Shown: positions 9,601 through 16,695 of the stretch, piece by piece
Layout of the letters: each line of letters opens with the position of its first letter
Position numbering within the stretch: the first letter of the stretch is position 1
Origin: Bacillus_AB infantis_C
Lineage (GTDB): Bacteria; Bacillota; Bacilli; Bacillales; Cytobacillaceae
Reading direction: 5' to 3'
DNA length: 64,000 bases
Assembly (NCBI RefSeq): GCF_050107595.1
Contig: NZ_JBNILH010000002.1
Span: 1 to 64,000, forward strand
Notes under the pieces: model-generated
What the model was told of the DNA's origin: nothing
Database searches by the model: none
What the model saw: only the letters and a program-made list of their open reading frames with translations
Position numbers and translations under genes: made by a program

Positions 9601-9873
9601 CTTTGCGTCCGGAAGGAAGACTATGATATGGCAATCGAATGGTGTGAAAGAATTATAGATAAGGACCGGACATGGGAGGAAGCATACAGGCTCCTGATGT
9701 ATTGTTATTACAGCAAAAACAATCGCCCCCGGGCAATCAGATGGTTCCAGAAGTGCTGTGAGGTGCTTGAAGAAGAGCTGGGTGTGGCGCCTCTGGAGCC
9801 TACGCTCCATATGCATGATATGATCATGGAATCGGGGAATATTGCGGGGCATGCGCAGCGGGATTTTGTGTAA
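6622..9873 (+). CDS. STAND-ATPase/TPR/BTAD-domain transcriptional regulator
   Basis: A 1083-aa regulator. Residues 1-330 are a MalT-like STAND NTPase (Walker A GAGYGKST at 41-48; LLILDDFH as Walker B). About 340-800 is a TPR-like helical region. Residues 820-930 are an OmpR-type winged helix and 930-1075 a BTAD domain (LERALKLYTGDYLPE ... WCERIIDKDRTWEEAYRLLMYCYY), the pair that defines SARP-type activators. Such proteins typically sense a ligand through the TPR part and activate transcription when ATP-bound. It precedes the Liv/thiolase operon, and paired TGTAAC repeats with SARP-like 11-bp phasing lie at both promoters of that island, so I infer it is the local activator. Inducer unknown. 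Confidence 0.88.
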   Translation: MPVIKTKLMVPPVKERYIRRARLSGKMKAVAEFPLCIVESGAGYGKSTALALFVHDEKLPCSWYSISSEDDDIIPFLSCLLASIRLAHPDFGTEIVSILEQLDRYVKEEEIRSLASLFLNEAALHEENLLLILDDFHQVEHSYTINCWMETLLEHIPPNLHLIISSRSRPGWKLLKKMRVTDKLLEITKEDLVLSRDEVELLLNELYGISIKQQEDLDRICHATEGWVIAVGMFGQQLTDKKSISNLFGTSSGSLADLFQYLVTEVFAKQPPLIQQFLEQTSIFDDMTEELCNEVLGIAGAGAMLQQLTEKNLFIHKIGEKVYRYHALFKEFLEKQLKAGQPQSFRLLNERCARHFVRSLQWDDALKHFEKIGSTEEMASILSDQGLRMLETGKLGSLSDRIAGIPGHTKDRYFPVWFLEGEVLRYKSSYQEAELAYDRAASGADRKQDLSWKARALEGKARIYLDTIQPHKAERILSQAIHLKEGDIRGGKDEPARLYHLLAENLINAGQAAKAEKWMERAESMGHQVLDKSLLARLYLRTGKLAESRRILMAGRKTKGEGKPLPKSHRETDLLLALIEAFTGNGAEAKKLSQEGIQQGISTKAPFVEACGWIRLGHAAQLLGEYDSALAEKCYRTALDIMDRLEIERGKAEPLMGLCILYGEQNDYGKSMDAGKAGLQETESVKDMWLSSLILISMGISSAYGRRFGEADKHFELASSMLQQCGDDYGCMLALFWKAYSAHQQGLQEVFQNSFKSFLSQMQWGEHEFFLFRRTLFGPRDLQMFAPLLIEAEKSGIMPDYTARLLKEMNLGNLHSHPGFTLKVKTLGQFRVWLGDKEIDEGGWQRGKAKELLQLFLTHLHQLIRKEDIFDMLWPEQDAVSADRDFKVALNALNNVLEPNRKPRKNPFFISREGTSYGINPKAVIDLDSILFEEWIKEGLEEKDHGKSIHRLERALKLYTGDYLPERRYEDWCINEKERLQVYFLRGAEKLAQLCVRKEDYDMAIEWCERIIDKDRTWEEAYRLLMYCYYSKNNRPRAIRWFQKCCEVLEEELGVAPLEPTLHMHDMIMESGNIAGHAQRDFV

Positions 9874-9986
9874 AAAAATGTAAACGGGAATGAATATCAC
9901 AATTCCAGGGAGAATAATTGAAATCTTAGGGAGAGTAACAGCCGAATTCAGGCAGAAAAGATTCAATTTCATGAAGTATAATGCCG

Positions 9987-10005
9987 GCGGCCCATTTTGG
10001 GCCGC
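9987..10005 (+). other. GC-rich hairpin downstream of the regulator
   Basis: GCGGCCC/GGGCCGC stem with a 5-nt loop (ATTTT), not followed by a T-run; it lies 18 bp before the true terminator. Confidence 0.5.
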
Positions 10006-10022
10006 TGTTCTAACATCTATCT

Positions 10023-10052
10023 GCGCCGGAGCCTCTGCTCCGGCGCCTTTTT
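10023..10052 (+). terminator. Strong terminator after the regulator
   Basis: 10-bp stem GCGCCGGAGC/GCTCCGGCGC, CTCT loop and TTTTT. It separates the regulator transcript from the downstream operon. Confidence 0.93.
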
Positions 10053-10091
10053 AACTTTAGAAAATATAACTCGGTGTGTTTTCCGCTTTTA

Positions 10092-10217
10092 TTGTCCAGC
10101 TCCAAAGCCTAGCCCCTCGAGGTCTTAAGTCAAGCAGATCAAAAGGTTAAAGAGCCAACCTTTCGCTCTGCTCGCCTTAAGCTTGTCGGGGCTGAGCAAG
10201 GCTTTTCCGCTTTTCTA
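10092..10217. repeat. Hairpin repeat family A, dispersed unit
   Basis: Diverged fourth copy of the left-edge repeat: it starts TTGTCCAGCTCC and ends CCGCTTTTCTA. Stems here are AAAGGTT/AACCTTT, AGCAGA/TCTGCT, CTTAAG/CTTAAG, AGCCCC/GGGGCT and AAAGCCT/AGGCTTT, so nearly every helix has changed sequence in compensation. Eleven bases before it resemble the end of another unit. The terminal CTA is the TAG stop of the minus-strand gene that begins at 10532. Confidence 0.88.
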
Positions 10218-10532
10218 TTTCGCAAGCTGCGCCTTATAGGCAGGCTGGCAGTATACACAGATGTGGACATTGACGTCGGCGATGAGGATATCGGCGGCAT
10301 TGTATTCAATATCACAGAATGAGCAGGCTACCATTTTATCTTCTTCAAACTCTTCTGCAGATTCAGGTATAGGATCATTTATGTTGATGACTTCCACCCA
10401 GATGCCTTTTGAGAGCGGGAGATTGGTCCTTAAGTATTCCTGTGCGGCTTCTTCCGTTTCCCAGAAGCCTAAATCCCACAGCAGTTCATTTGCGCTTCCA
10501 TCCTGTGTCATCAATCCATAAACTGTTTTCAT
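10215..10532 (-). CDS. Hypothetical protein with paired CxxC motifs
   Basis: A 105-aa soluble acidic protein with two CxxC pairs (CSFC and CVYC about 22 residues apart), likely a zinc ribbon. The N-terminal half contains an EAAQEYL helix and no family I can name. The start ATG follows GAGGAGA. The stop codon TAG is supplied by the edge of the hairpin repeat. It lies between the BTAD regulator and the Liv operon but on the opposite strand, so a link to the catabolic island is not shown. Confidence 0.7.
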   Translation of the reverse strand: MKTVYGLMTQDGSANELLWDLGFWETEEAAQEYLRTNLPLSKGIWVEVININDPIPESAEEFEEDKMVACSFCDIEYNAADILIADVNVHICVYCQPAYKAQLAK

Positions 10533-10678
10533 TATCTGTCGTCTCCTCTCAGACGGAAATTAAGAGCAATAGATTTCTTATCTCTTTTCCGCTTTTCTTT
10601 CGTATTAAACCATTTGAATAAATTTCCAGGGTGGACAGGCCTATTTCTTCCGCCAATAGAAATTAAAAATATCTTAGC

Positions 10679-10711
10679 TGTAACCGATTTGTAACTGAGG
10701 CTGATTAGGAT
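10679..10711 (+). promoter_or_regulatory. SARP-like operator and promoter of the Liv/thiolase operon
   Basis: Two direct repeats TGTAACCGA (10679-10687) and TGTAACTGA (10690-10698) are spaced exactly 11 bp. A -10-like TAGGAT at 10706 begins 9 nt after the second heptamer, and there is no usable -35. SARP/BTAD activators bind heptamer direct repeats with 11-bp phasing just upstream of the -10. The same arrangement occurs at 20806-20838. That the regulator at 6622 binds here is inferred. Confidence 0.5.
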
Positions 10712-10761
10712 GAAGGCAGGAAGATTTGCAGCAAACAATTTGATTTCAAGGGGGAGAAAGG

Positions 10762-11979
10762 ATGAAAAAGAATACAGGGAAAATGGCATTAGGCTGCCTG
10801 ATGTCGCTGATGGTGGTCTTTTCCAGTGCCTGCAGTTCTGAAGAATCGGGAGGCAGCGGGGATGAAAAGAGCGATCCGATTAAAATCGGCGTGCTGGCCT
10901 CGCAGACAGGCGGGCTTGAGTCATATGGGGAACAGACCCTGCGCGGCTTTGAGCTGGGCCTGGAATATGCAACAGACGGCAAAAATGAAGTGGCTGGAAG
11001 GAAGATTGAGTTCATAGTAGAGGATACTGAAACAAAGCCGGAAGTGGCCGTCCAAAAGGCGACAAAGCTTCTTGAAGAAGATGAAGTTGATTTCCTGGTC
11101 GGATCCTCCAGCTCAGGGGATACATTGGCTGTGCTTCCCCTCGCAGAAGAATATGAGAAAATCATGGTCGTCGAGCCGGCGGTAGCTGACAGCATCACAG
11201 GCTCAGAGTTTAACCCTTATATCTTCAGGACCGCGCGCAACTCCTCTCAGGATGCAGTCGCTGGTGCTGCAGCCATCGCCGGGGACGGTGTAAAAATAGC
11301 GACGCTTGCCCCTGATTATTCTTTCGGGCGCGACGGTGTGGCAGCCTTCAGGGATGCAGCTGTGAAGCTTGGCGCTGAAATTGTCCATGAAGAGTACGCT
11401 GATCCTGCTGCAACCGACTTTACTGCAAACATCCAGAAAGTGATAGATTCCAAGCCGGATTATTTGTTTGTCATCTGGGCAGGGGCCAATTCACCATGGA
11501 ATCAGATTGCCGATATGAAGGTTCAGGATAAAGGCATCAAAATTTCCACGGGCGCCCCTGATATTGCTGCGCTTGCGACAATGGAGCCATTGATCGGAAT
11601 GGAGGGATTCTCCGTCTATTATCACGATCTTCCGGATAACGAGATCAACAGCTGGCTGGTAGAGGAGCATAAAAAGCGGTTTGACGGGGATGTGCCGGAT
11701 CTCTTCACTCCAGGAGGCATGAGCGCAGCCATCTCCATCGTGGAAGCACTGAAGAAAACCGAGGGCAGTACAGATGCAGACACGCTCATTGAGACAATGG
11801 AAGGAATGAGCTTTGAGACACCGAAGGGGAAGATGACATTCAGGGCAGAAGACCATCAGGCCCTTCAGGCATTGTACGCAATCAAGCTGGAGAAAAAGGA
11901 TGGTGTCCCATACCCTGTACCAGTGCTTGTGAGGGAACTGTCACCTGAAGAAACAGCGCCTCCTGTCCTGAACAAGTAA
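10762..11979 (+). CDS. ABC importer substrate-binding lipoprotein (Liv/HAAT type)
   Basis: A 405-aa periplasmic-binding-fold protein of the Leu/Ile/Val-binding (type 1, Peripla_BP_6) family with a lipoprotein signal peptide (lipobox SSAC, lipidated Cys24). After a linker rich in Gly, Ser and Asp the mature fold begins IKIGVLASQTGGLESYG, characteristic of this family. It is first in the operon and is followed by the complete set of two ATPases and two permeases. Despite the family name, relatives bind amides, aromatic acids and aliphatic acids as well as branched amino acids. The downstream CoA-thioester enzymes suggest that the ligand is a carboxylate, which is inference. Confidence 0.9.
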   Translation: MKKNTGKMALGCLMSLMVVFSSACSSEESGGSGDEKSDPIKIGVLASQTGGLESYGEQTLRGFELGLEYATDGKNEVAGRKIEFIVEDTETKPEVAVQKATKLLEEDEVDFLVGSSSSGDTLAVLPLAEEYEKIMVVEPAVADSITGSEFNPYIFRTARNSSQDAVAGAAAIAGDGVKIATLAPDYSFGRDGVAAFRDAAVKLGAEIVHEEYADPAATDFTANIQKVIDSKPDYLFVIWAGANSPWNQIADMKVQDKGIKISTGAPDIAALATMEPLIGMEGFSVYYHDLPDNEINSWLVEEHKKRFDGDVPDLFTPGGMSAAISIVEALKKTEGSTDADTLIETMEGMSFETPKGKMTFRAEDHQALQALYAIKLEKKDGVPYPVPVLVRELSPEETAPPVLNK

Positions 11980-12124
11980 GTGAAAACCGGATTATAAAAT
12001 GCAGTAATGGCAATGGACTCCGGCAGCAGGCCTGAGTCCATTGCTGCAAAGCGGCTCCGGGGAAAGCCCATGCATCCTTTAGGAGATGCCCCGGGCAGCT
12101 GAATATAAAAGTGGAGGTGGGCAT

Positions 12125-12892
12125 ATGGGTCCAATCATAGAAACAAAAGACTTATCAATCGCATTCGGAGGCCATAAAGCAGTAGATTCTGTCTCGCTTG
12201 CTGTCCCGGAAAATGAATTTCTATCGATCATCGGTCCGAATGGAGCTGGCAAAACGACTTTTTTTAACCTGCTGAGCGGCCAGCTCGCACCTACAGGAGG
12301 ATCGATCCATCTACGCGGGGAAGACATTACAAAGCTTTCTTCTGTTGAAAGGACGAGAAGGGGAATCGGCAGAAGCTTTCAAATTACCAATGTATTTCCT
12401 AGTCTGACTGTATTGGAAAATGTGAGGCTTGCGGTCCAGTCCCAGGCCGGCATCCGCTATCAGATGCTGCGCCATTTTAAGAGGTACAAAGAGCTTGAAG
12501 AAAAAGCGTCTGAATGGCTGAAGCTGGTATTGCTTGATAAAAAACAGGATGCAGCCGCCGCCAATCTGGCGCACGGCGAGAAAAGAAAGCTTGAAATTGC
12601 CATGCTCCTCGCCCTGAATACCGAGGTTCTGCTCCTGGATGAGCCGACAGCAGGGATGTCACTGGAAGAGGTTCCGGCCATCCTAGAAGTCATCAGGAAA
12701 ATCAAGCAGGAAAGCGGCAGGACCATCATTCTGATTGAACACAAAATGGATATGATCCTTGATTTATCAGACAGTGTCATGGTGCTGTTCAATGGCTCCC
12801 TTCTGGCTAAGGGGACCCCTCGGGAAATCATGGAAAATGAAACGGTGCAATCTGCATATCTGGGAGGTTTTGAGCATGCAGGCTCAGCTTAA
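12125..12892 (+). CDS. ABC transporter ATPase, LivG type
   Basis: A 255-aa ATP-binding subunit of the Liv-type importer. Walker A GPNGAGKT, a LivG-like signature region (AHGEKRKLEIAMLLAL instead of canonical LSGGQ, usual for LivG), Walker B VLLLDEPTAGM and switch His in IEHKMDMI. The ATG at 12125 with GGAGGTG upstream is the start. It overlaps the next gene by 17 nt. Confidence 0.9.
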   Translation: MGPIIETKDLSIAFGGHKAVDSVSLAVPENEFLSIIGPNGAGKTTFFNLLSGQLAPTGGSIHLRGEDITKLSSVERTRRGIGRSFQITNVFPSLTVLENVRLAVQSQAGIRYQMLRHFKRYKELEEKASEWLKLVLLDKKQDAAAANLAHGEKRKLEIAMLLALNTEVLLLDEPTAGMSLEEVPAILEVIRKIKQESGRTIILIEHKMDMILDLSDSVMVLFNGSLLAKGTPREIMENETVQSAYLGGFEHAGSA

Positions 12893-13583
12893 GCTGACAG
12901 ATGTAGAAACGTATATAGGCCAGTACCATATCCTGCAGGGAGTCTCGCTGGAAGTCGCGAAAGGGGAAGTCACCGTGCTTCTGGGCCGCAACGGCGCAGG
13001 GAAGACTTCCACCCTCAGAACTATCATGGGGCACAATGTCCTGAGCAAAGGAAGCATTGAGTGGAAAGGGGCAGAAATCGGTGGCCTGCCTCCCTATGAG
13101 ATTGCGAGAAAAGGACTTGGCTATGTGCCGGAGGACCAGGGTATATTTGCAGGGCTGACGGTTGAGGAAAATATGAAGGTGGCCATGCGGAAAGAGACTC
13201 CTTCCGCTTTGGAAAAGCTGGATTGGACGCTGGACCTTTTCCCGGACTTGAAGCGTTTTTGGAAAAAGCCGGGCGGCCTTTTAAGTGGAGGGCAGAAACA
13301 GATGCTTTCCATCGCAAGGGCTTATGTGAATGATAATGATTTAATGCTGATCGATGAGCCGAGCAAAGGGCTGGCACCGATCATAGTTGAAAAAGTGATG
13401 GATTCTATCATGCAAATGAAGGAAAAAACTACGATCGTCCTTGTTGAACAGAACTTCATGATGGCGAGCGCAGTTGGCGACCGCTTCTATATTATCGATG
13501 ATGGAAGAACGGTCGGGGGCGGGCCGATGTCAGTGCTCAAGGAAGATGAATCTATGAGAAAAAAATATTTGGGCATTGCCTAG
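12876..13583 (+). CDS. ABC transporter ATPase, LivF type
   Basis: A 235-aa second ATPase of the importer. Walker A GRNGAGKT, signature LLSGGQKQML, Walker B LMLIDEPSKGL and switch region VLVEQNF. The start ATG lies inside the end of the LivG-type gene with GGGAGG 8 nt upstream, indicating translational coupling. LivF and LivG form the ATPase heterodimer. Confidence 0.9.
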   Translation: MQAQLKLTDVETYIGQYHILQGVSLEVAKGEVTVLLGRNGAGKTSTLRTIMGHNVLSKGSIEWKGAEIGGLPPYEIARKGLGYVPEDQGIFAGLTVEENMKVAMRKETPSALEKLDWTLDLFPDLKRFWKKPGGLLSGGQKQMLSIARAYVNDNDLMLIDEPSKGLAPIIVEKVMDSIMQMKEKTTIVLVEQNFMMASAVGDRFYIIDDGRTVGGGPMSVLKEDESMRKKYLGIA

Positions 13584-13598
13584 AAAGGAGAGTAAAAG

Positions 13599-14468
13599 AT
13601 GGAGGTTCTTATTAACCTTGCCATAAACGGGCTTGCGACCGGCATGCTGATTTTTTTGCTGGCAGCAGGCTTGACGCTCATATTCGGACTGATGGATGTC
13701 CTTAATTTTGCCCATGGCGGACTGTTTGCATGGGGGGCCTATAGCGGGACATGGATATTTGCCCAGTCAGGCAGCTTTGCTGCCGGAATCATCGGGGCAG
13801 TCGTAACCGGGCTTATACTGGGTTTGTTGACGGAACGGTGGATCATCAAGCCGGTGTACGGGAATCATGTCCAGCAGATATTGATCACACTTGGACTGAT
13901 GCTTGTATTATCCGAGCTTCTTAAGGTTGTCTGGGGCCCCAATCAGCTTTCCGCTTCCCCGCCATCCTACCTGGCCGGCAGCTGGGAGCTTGGCGGCGTA
14001 ATCATCATTAAATACAGGGTATTCATCATCATCGTCGGCCTGCTTGTTTTCCTCGGGGTGCAGTATATTCTGCGCAACACAAAAATCGGACTCATTGTAC
14101 GGGCCGGTGTCATGGATAAAGAGATGGTCCAGTCCCTCGGGATTAATATCAAAAGAGTCTTTATGATTGTTTTCATGGCAGGATCGGGAATGGCTGCATT
14201 GGGCGGGGTGCTTTTAGGCCCGTATTCGGGTGTCATCCATGCAGAGATGGGGATGGAGTTTGCCATCCTTGCTTTCATCGTTGTTGTAATTGGGGGGATG
14301 GGCAGTTTCTCAGGATCCATTCTTGCTGCCATTCTGGTAGGGCTTGCCGGTGCTTTCATGTCCTATTATGTTCCATCCCTTTCCCTGGCCGTTAACATGC
14401 TGCTGATGGCTGCTGTGCTTATCTTCAGGCCGCAGGGGCTATTCAGATTGAAGGGGCGGGGAGTATGA
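13599..14468 (+). CDS. ABC transporter permease, LivH type
   Basis: A 289-aa membrane protein with about eight hydrophobic helices; LivH signatures ATGMLIFLLAAGLTLIFGLMDVLNFAHGG and GGMGSFSGSILAAILVG (the conserved cytoplasmic coupling region) are present. It pairs with the LivM-type protein. Its stop overlaps the next start as ATGA. Confidence 0.9.
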   Translation: MEVLINLAINGLATGMLIFLLAAGLTLIFGLMDVLNFAHGGLFAWGAYSGTWIFAQSGSFAAGIIGAVVTGLILGLLTERWIIKPVYGNHVQQILITLGLMLVLSELLKVVWGPNQLSASPPSYLAGSWELGGVIIIKYRVFIIIVGLLVFLGVQYILRNTKIGLIVRAGVMDKEMVQSLGINIKRVFMIVFMAGSGMAALGGVLLGPYSGVIHAEMGMEFAILAFIVVVIGGMGSFSGSILAAILVGLAGAFMSYYVPSLSLAVNMLLMAAVLIFRPQGLFRLKGRGV

Positions 14469-15463
14469 AGCATACCATTGATAATAAAAAGGCCGTGATC
14501 TGCACGTTTATAGCAGCGGCATTGATGCTGCTTCCATTTGTATATGAATCAAGGACAATGCTGATCTTGTTTACACAGATCTTTATTTTTGCCATTTTTG
14601 CCATGAGCTACGATATCCTGCTTGGATATACAGGGATTGTTTCCTTTGGGCATGCCATGTTTTTCGGGATCGGCGCCTATACAGCAGGCGTGATGATGAA
14701 AAGGCTGGAACCGACGATGGTGAACCTCCTATTGGCTGTGCTGCTGACAATTATTCTTACCGCTGTTCTCAGTTATGCAGTCGGCCTTTTGACATTAAGG
14801 CTGAAAAGCCATTTTTATGCCATGCTTACCCTGGCATTTGCCGGCCTTTTCCTGGTTCTTGCCGAGAAATGGAGAACCGTTACGTACGGAAACGACGGAT
14901 TTACCTTCAGGGTCCCCGATGTATTAAAAGACCGGACAGACTTCTACTTCATCTGCCTGGCGGCTATGATTCTCGTTTTTATGATATTGTCGCGTTTTAT
15001 CCATTCCCCGCTCGGAAGGGTGCTTCAGGCCATCCGAGAAAATGAACAGCGGACAGAGTCCCTTGGCTATAATGTGATTCAGTACAAAATTGCTGCAAGT
15101 GTTGCAGCAGGTGTTATAGCGGGGATTGCCGGGATGCTGTACAGCATATCCCTCAGGTTCGTGAATACGAGCGTATTTTCAATGGATATCACTCTTGATG
15201 CCCTGCTGATGACGATTATAGGCGGAGTCGGAACATTAGCGGGGGCCATCATCGGGGCCGGGATTATTGAATTTGCCCACCATGGGCTCACAGAACTTGC
15301 AAAGGTCCATTGGATTTTTGAAAGGTGGATCATCTTATTTGGAATCATTTATATATTGGCCGTCATGTTCTTTCCGAAAGGAATCATCGGGACGCTCAAA
15401 GGGAAGCAATGGAAACGCACTGAGAAAAAAGCAGACAAAAAAGAAGAAAAGATCGCCGGCTAG
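14465..15463 (+). CDS. ABC transporter permease, LivM type
   Basis: A 332-aa membrane protein of the LivM family: YDILLGYTGIVSFGHAMFFGIGAY near residue 50, and the coupling motif DALLMTIIGGVGTLAGAIIGAG. The C-terminus is a highly basic cytoplasmic tail rich in Lys (KQWKRTEKKADKKEEK). It completes the importer. Confidence 0.9.
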   Translation: MKHTIDNKKAVICTFIAAALMLLPFVYESRTMLILFTQIFIFAIFAMSYDILLGYTGIVSFGHAMFFGIGAYTAGVMMKRLEPTMVNLLLAVLLTIILTAVLSYAVGLLTLRLKSHFYAMLTLAFAGLFLVLAEKWRTVTYGNDGFTFRVPDVLKDRTDFYFICLAAMILVFMILSRFIHSPLGRVLQAIRENEQRTESLGYNVIQYKIAASVAAGVIAGIAGMLYSISLRFVNTSVFSMDITLDALLMTIIGGVGTLAGAIIGAGIIEFAHHGLTELAKVHWIFERWIILFGIIYILAVMFFPKGIIGTLKGKQWKRTEKKADKKEEKIAG

Positions 15464-15473
15464 GGGGGAGAAA

Positions 15474-15665
15474 ATGGTTCATGGCCAGGTCGCCTCGTTC
15501 ATTATCCGGATATATCAGAGTGACCGGGAAGGAACAGCAGGCAAAAGGAATTGGAGAATTAAGGTGACGCATGTGCAGGAAGATCGGGAAACATTTTTTG
15601 AAACACTGGAAGAAGCCAATGATTATATGAAAATGGCAGCCGGGGAGATGGGGCCGGTGCAGTAG
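15474..15665 (+). CDS. Small protein (63 aa) within the catabolic operon
   Basis: Reading frame begins at ATG 15474 after a strong GGGGGGAG and ends 13 bp before the CTG start of the next gene. The product is soluble, with an Arg/Lys-rich N-terminal half and an acidic C-terminal helix (ETLEEANDYMKMAAGEM). It looks like a single alpha/beta unit. I do not recognise a family. Tight packing between transporter and enzyme genes argues that it is real. Confidence 0.7.
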   Translation: MVHGQVASFIIRIYQSDREGTAGKRNWRIKVTHVQEDRETFFETLEEANDYMKMAAGEMGPVQ

Positions 15666-15678
15666 GGAGGCGGAAAAA

Positions 15679-16695
15679 CTGGATATCGGAATTGCGGCAA
15701 CAGGCATTTATTTGCCGGAAAAATATATAACTGGTGCAGAAATTGCCAAAAAAGCAGGAATCCCGCTTAACATTGTGGAAAATAAAATGGGGATTAAAAA
15801 GAAACCGGTTCCAGGTGCAGAAGATCACACCTGCGAGATGGGGATCAGGGCAGCCCGCAAGGCCATCGCGAAAGCTGGAATTGATCCGCTGGAAATTGAT
15901 CTGGTCATTTATATTGGCGAAGAATATAAAGAATACCCCTTATGGACAGCAGGCATTAAGCTTCAGCACGAAGTTGGAGCCTATAATGCCTATGCATTTG
16001 ATATGGCCCTTCGCTGCGGTACTGCCATAATGGCTCTGAAGACAGCCAAGGATATGATGTCAGCAGATCCCGGGATATCGACAGTCCTGCTTGCCGGCGG
16101 CTACAGGAACGGGGACTTCATCAATTACAAAAATGAGAGGACCCGGTTTATGTTTAATCTCGGGGCAGGGGGCGGTGCGATCATTTTGAAAAAAGGATGG
16201 TCCTCAAACCGGCTGATGGAAAGCGCTATCATAACCGATGGGTCTTTTTCAGAGGATGTTGCGGTGGTGGCCGGAGGGACCAGAAACCCCTTAACGGCAG
16301 AGGCGCTTGAAAACGGCCTCTACCAGCTTGATGTAATGGATCCGGCAGGGATGAAGCAAAGGCTGGAACAGAAGTCTATGGAAAACTTCCTGAAGGTAAT
16401 AAGGAAAGCGGTTGCAAAAAGCGGCTATGCGGAGAATGATATCCATTATCTTGCGATGCTCCATATGAAAAGGTCTGCCCACGATTTTGTCCTTCAGGAG
16501 CTTGGCCTTGGTCACGGGCAATCTATTTATCTTGAGGATTTTGGGCATATCGGGCAATTTGATCAAATACTTTCATTAGAGCTGGCTGAAAAAGAGGGAA
16601 GGCTGGCATCCGGGAAAATAGCAGTCCTGGTCAGTGCGGGCATCGGCTATGCCTGGGGAGCTTCTGTCATAAGATGGGGGGAGGATGGAGATTGA
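15679..16695 (+). CDS. KAS III-like thiolase-superfamily enzyme, CTG start, altered triad
   Basis: A 338-aa member of the FabH/HMG-CoA-synthase branch of the thiolase superfamily. The N-terminus IGIAATGIYLPEKYIT and the catalytic Cys113 (LRCGTA, at the same place as Cys112 of E. coli FabH) are clear. His262 (LHMKRS) corresponds to the FabH His. The position of the FabH Asn is taken by His290 (DFGHIG), so the triad would be Cys-His-His. The only start that includes the conserved N-terminus is CTG 15679, with GGGAGG 8 nt upstream; no ATG, GTG or TTG occurs between the preceding stop and TTG 15712. It probably condenses or transfers an acyl group on CoA; the reaction is unknown. Confidence 0.8.
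   Translation: MDIGIAATGIYLPEKYITGAEIAKKAGIPLNIVENKMGIKKKPVPGAEDHTCEMGIRAARKAIAKAGIDPLEIDLVIYIGEEYKEYPLWTAGIKLQHEVGAYNAYAFDMALRCGTAIMALKTAKDMMSADPGISTVLLAGGYRNGDFINYKNERTRFMFNLGAGGGAIILKKGWSSNRLMESAIITDGSFSEDVAVVAGGTRNPLTAEALENGLYQLDVMDPAGMKQRLEQKSMENFLKVIRKAVAKSGYAENDIHYLAMLHMKRSAHDFVLQELGLGHGQSIYLEDFGHIGQFDQILSLELAEKEGRLASGKIAVLVSAGIGYAWGASVIRWGEDGD

Noticed and set aside
8824..9972. Long minus-strand frame of 382 codons
   Set aside because: Antisense of the BTAD regulator, whose domains are clear; the frame reflects codon bias of the opposite strand.
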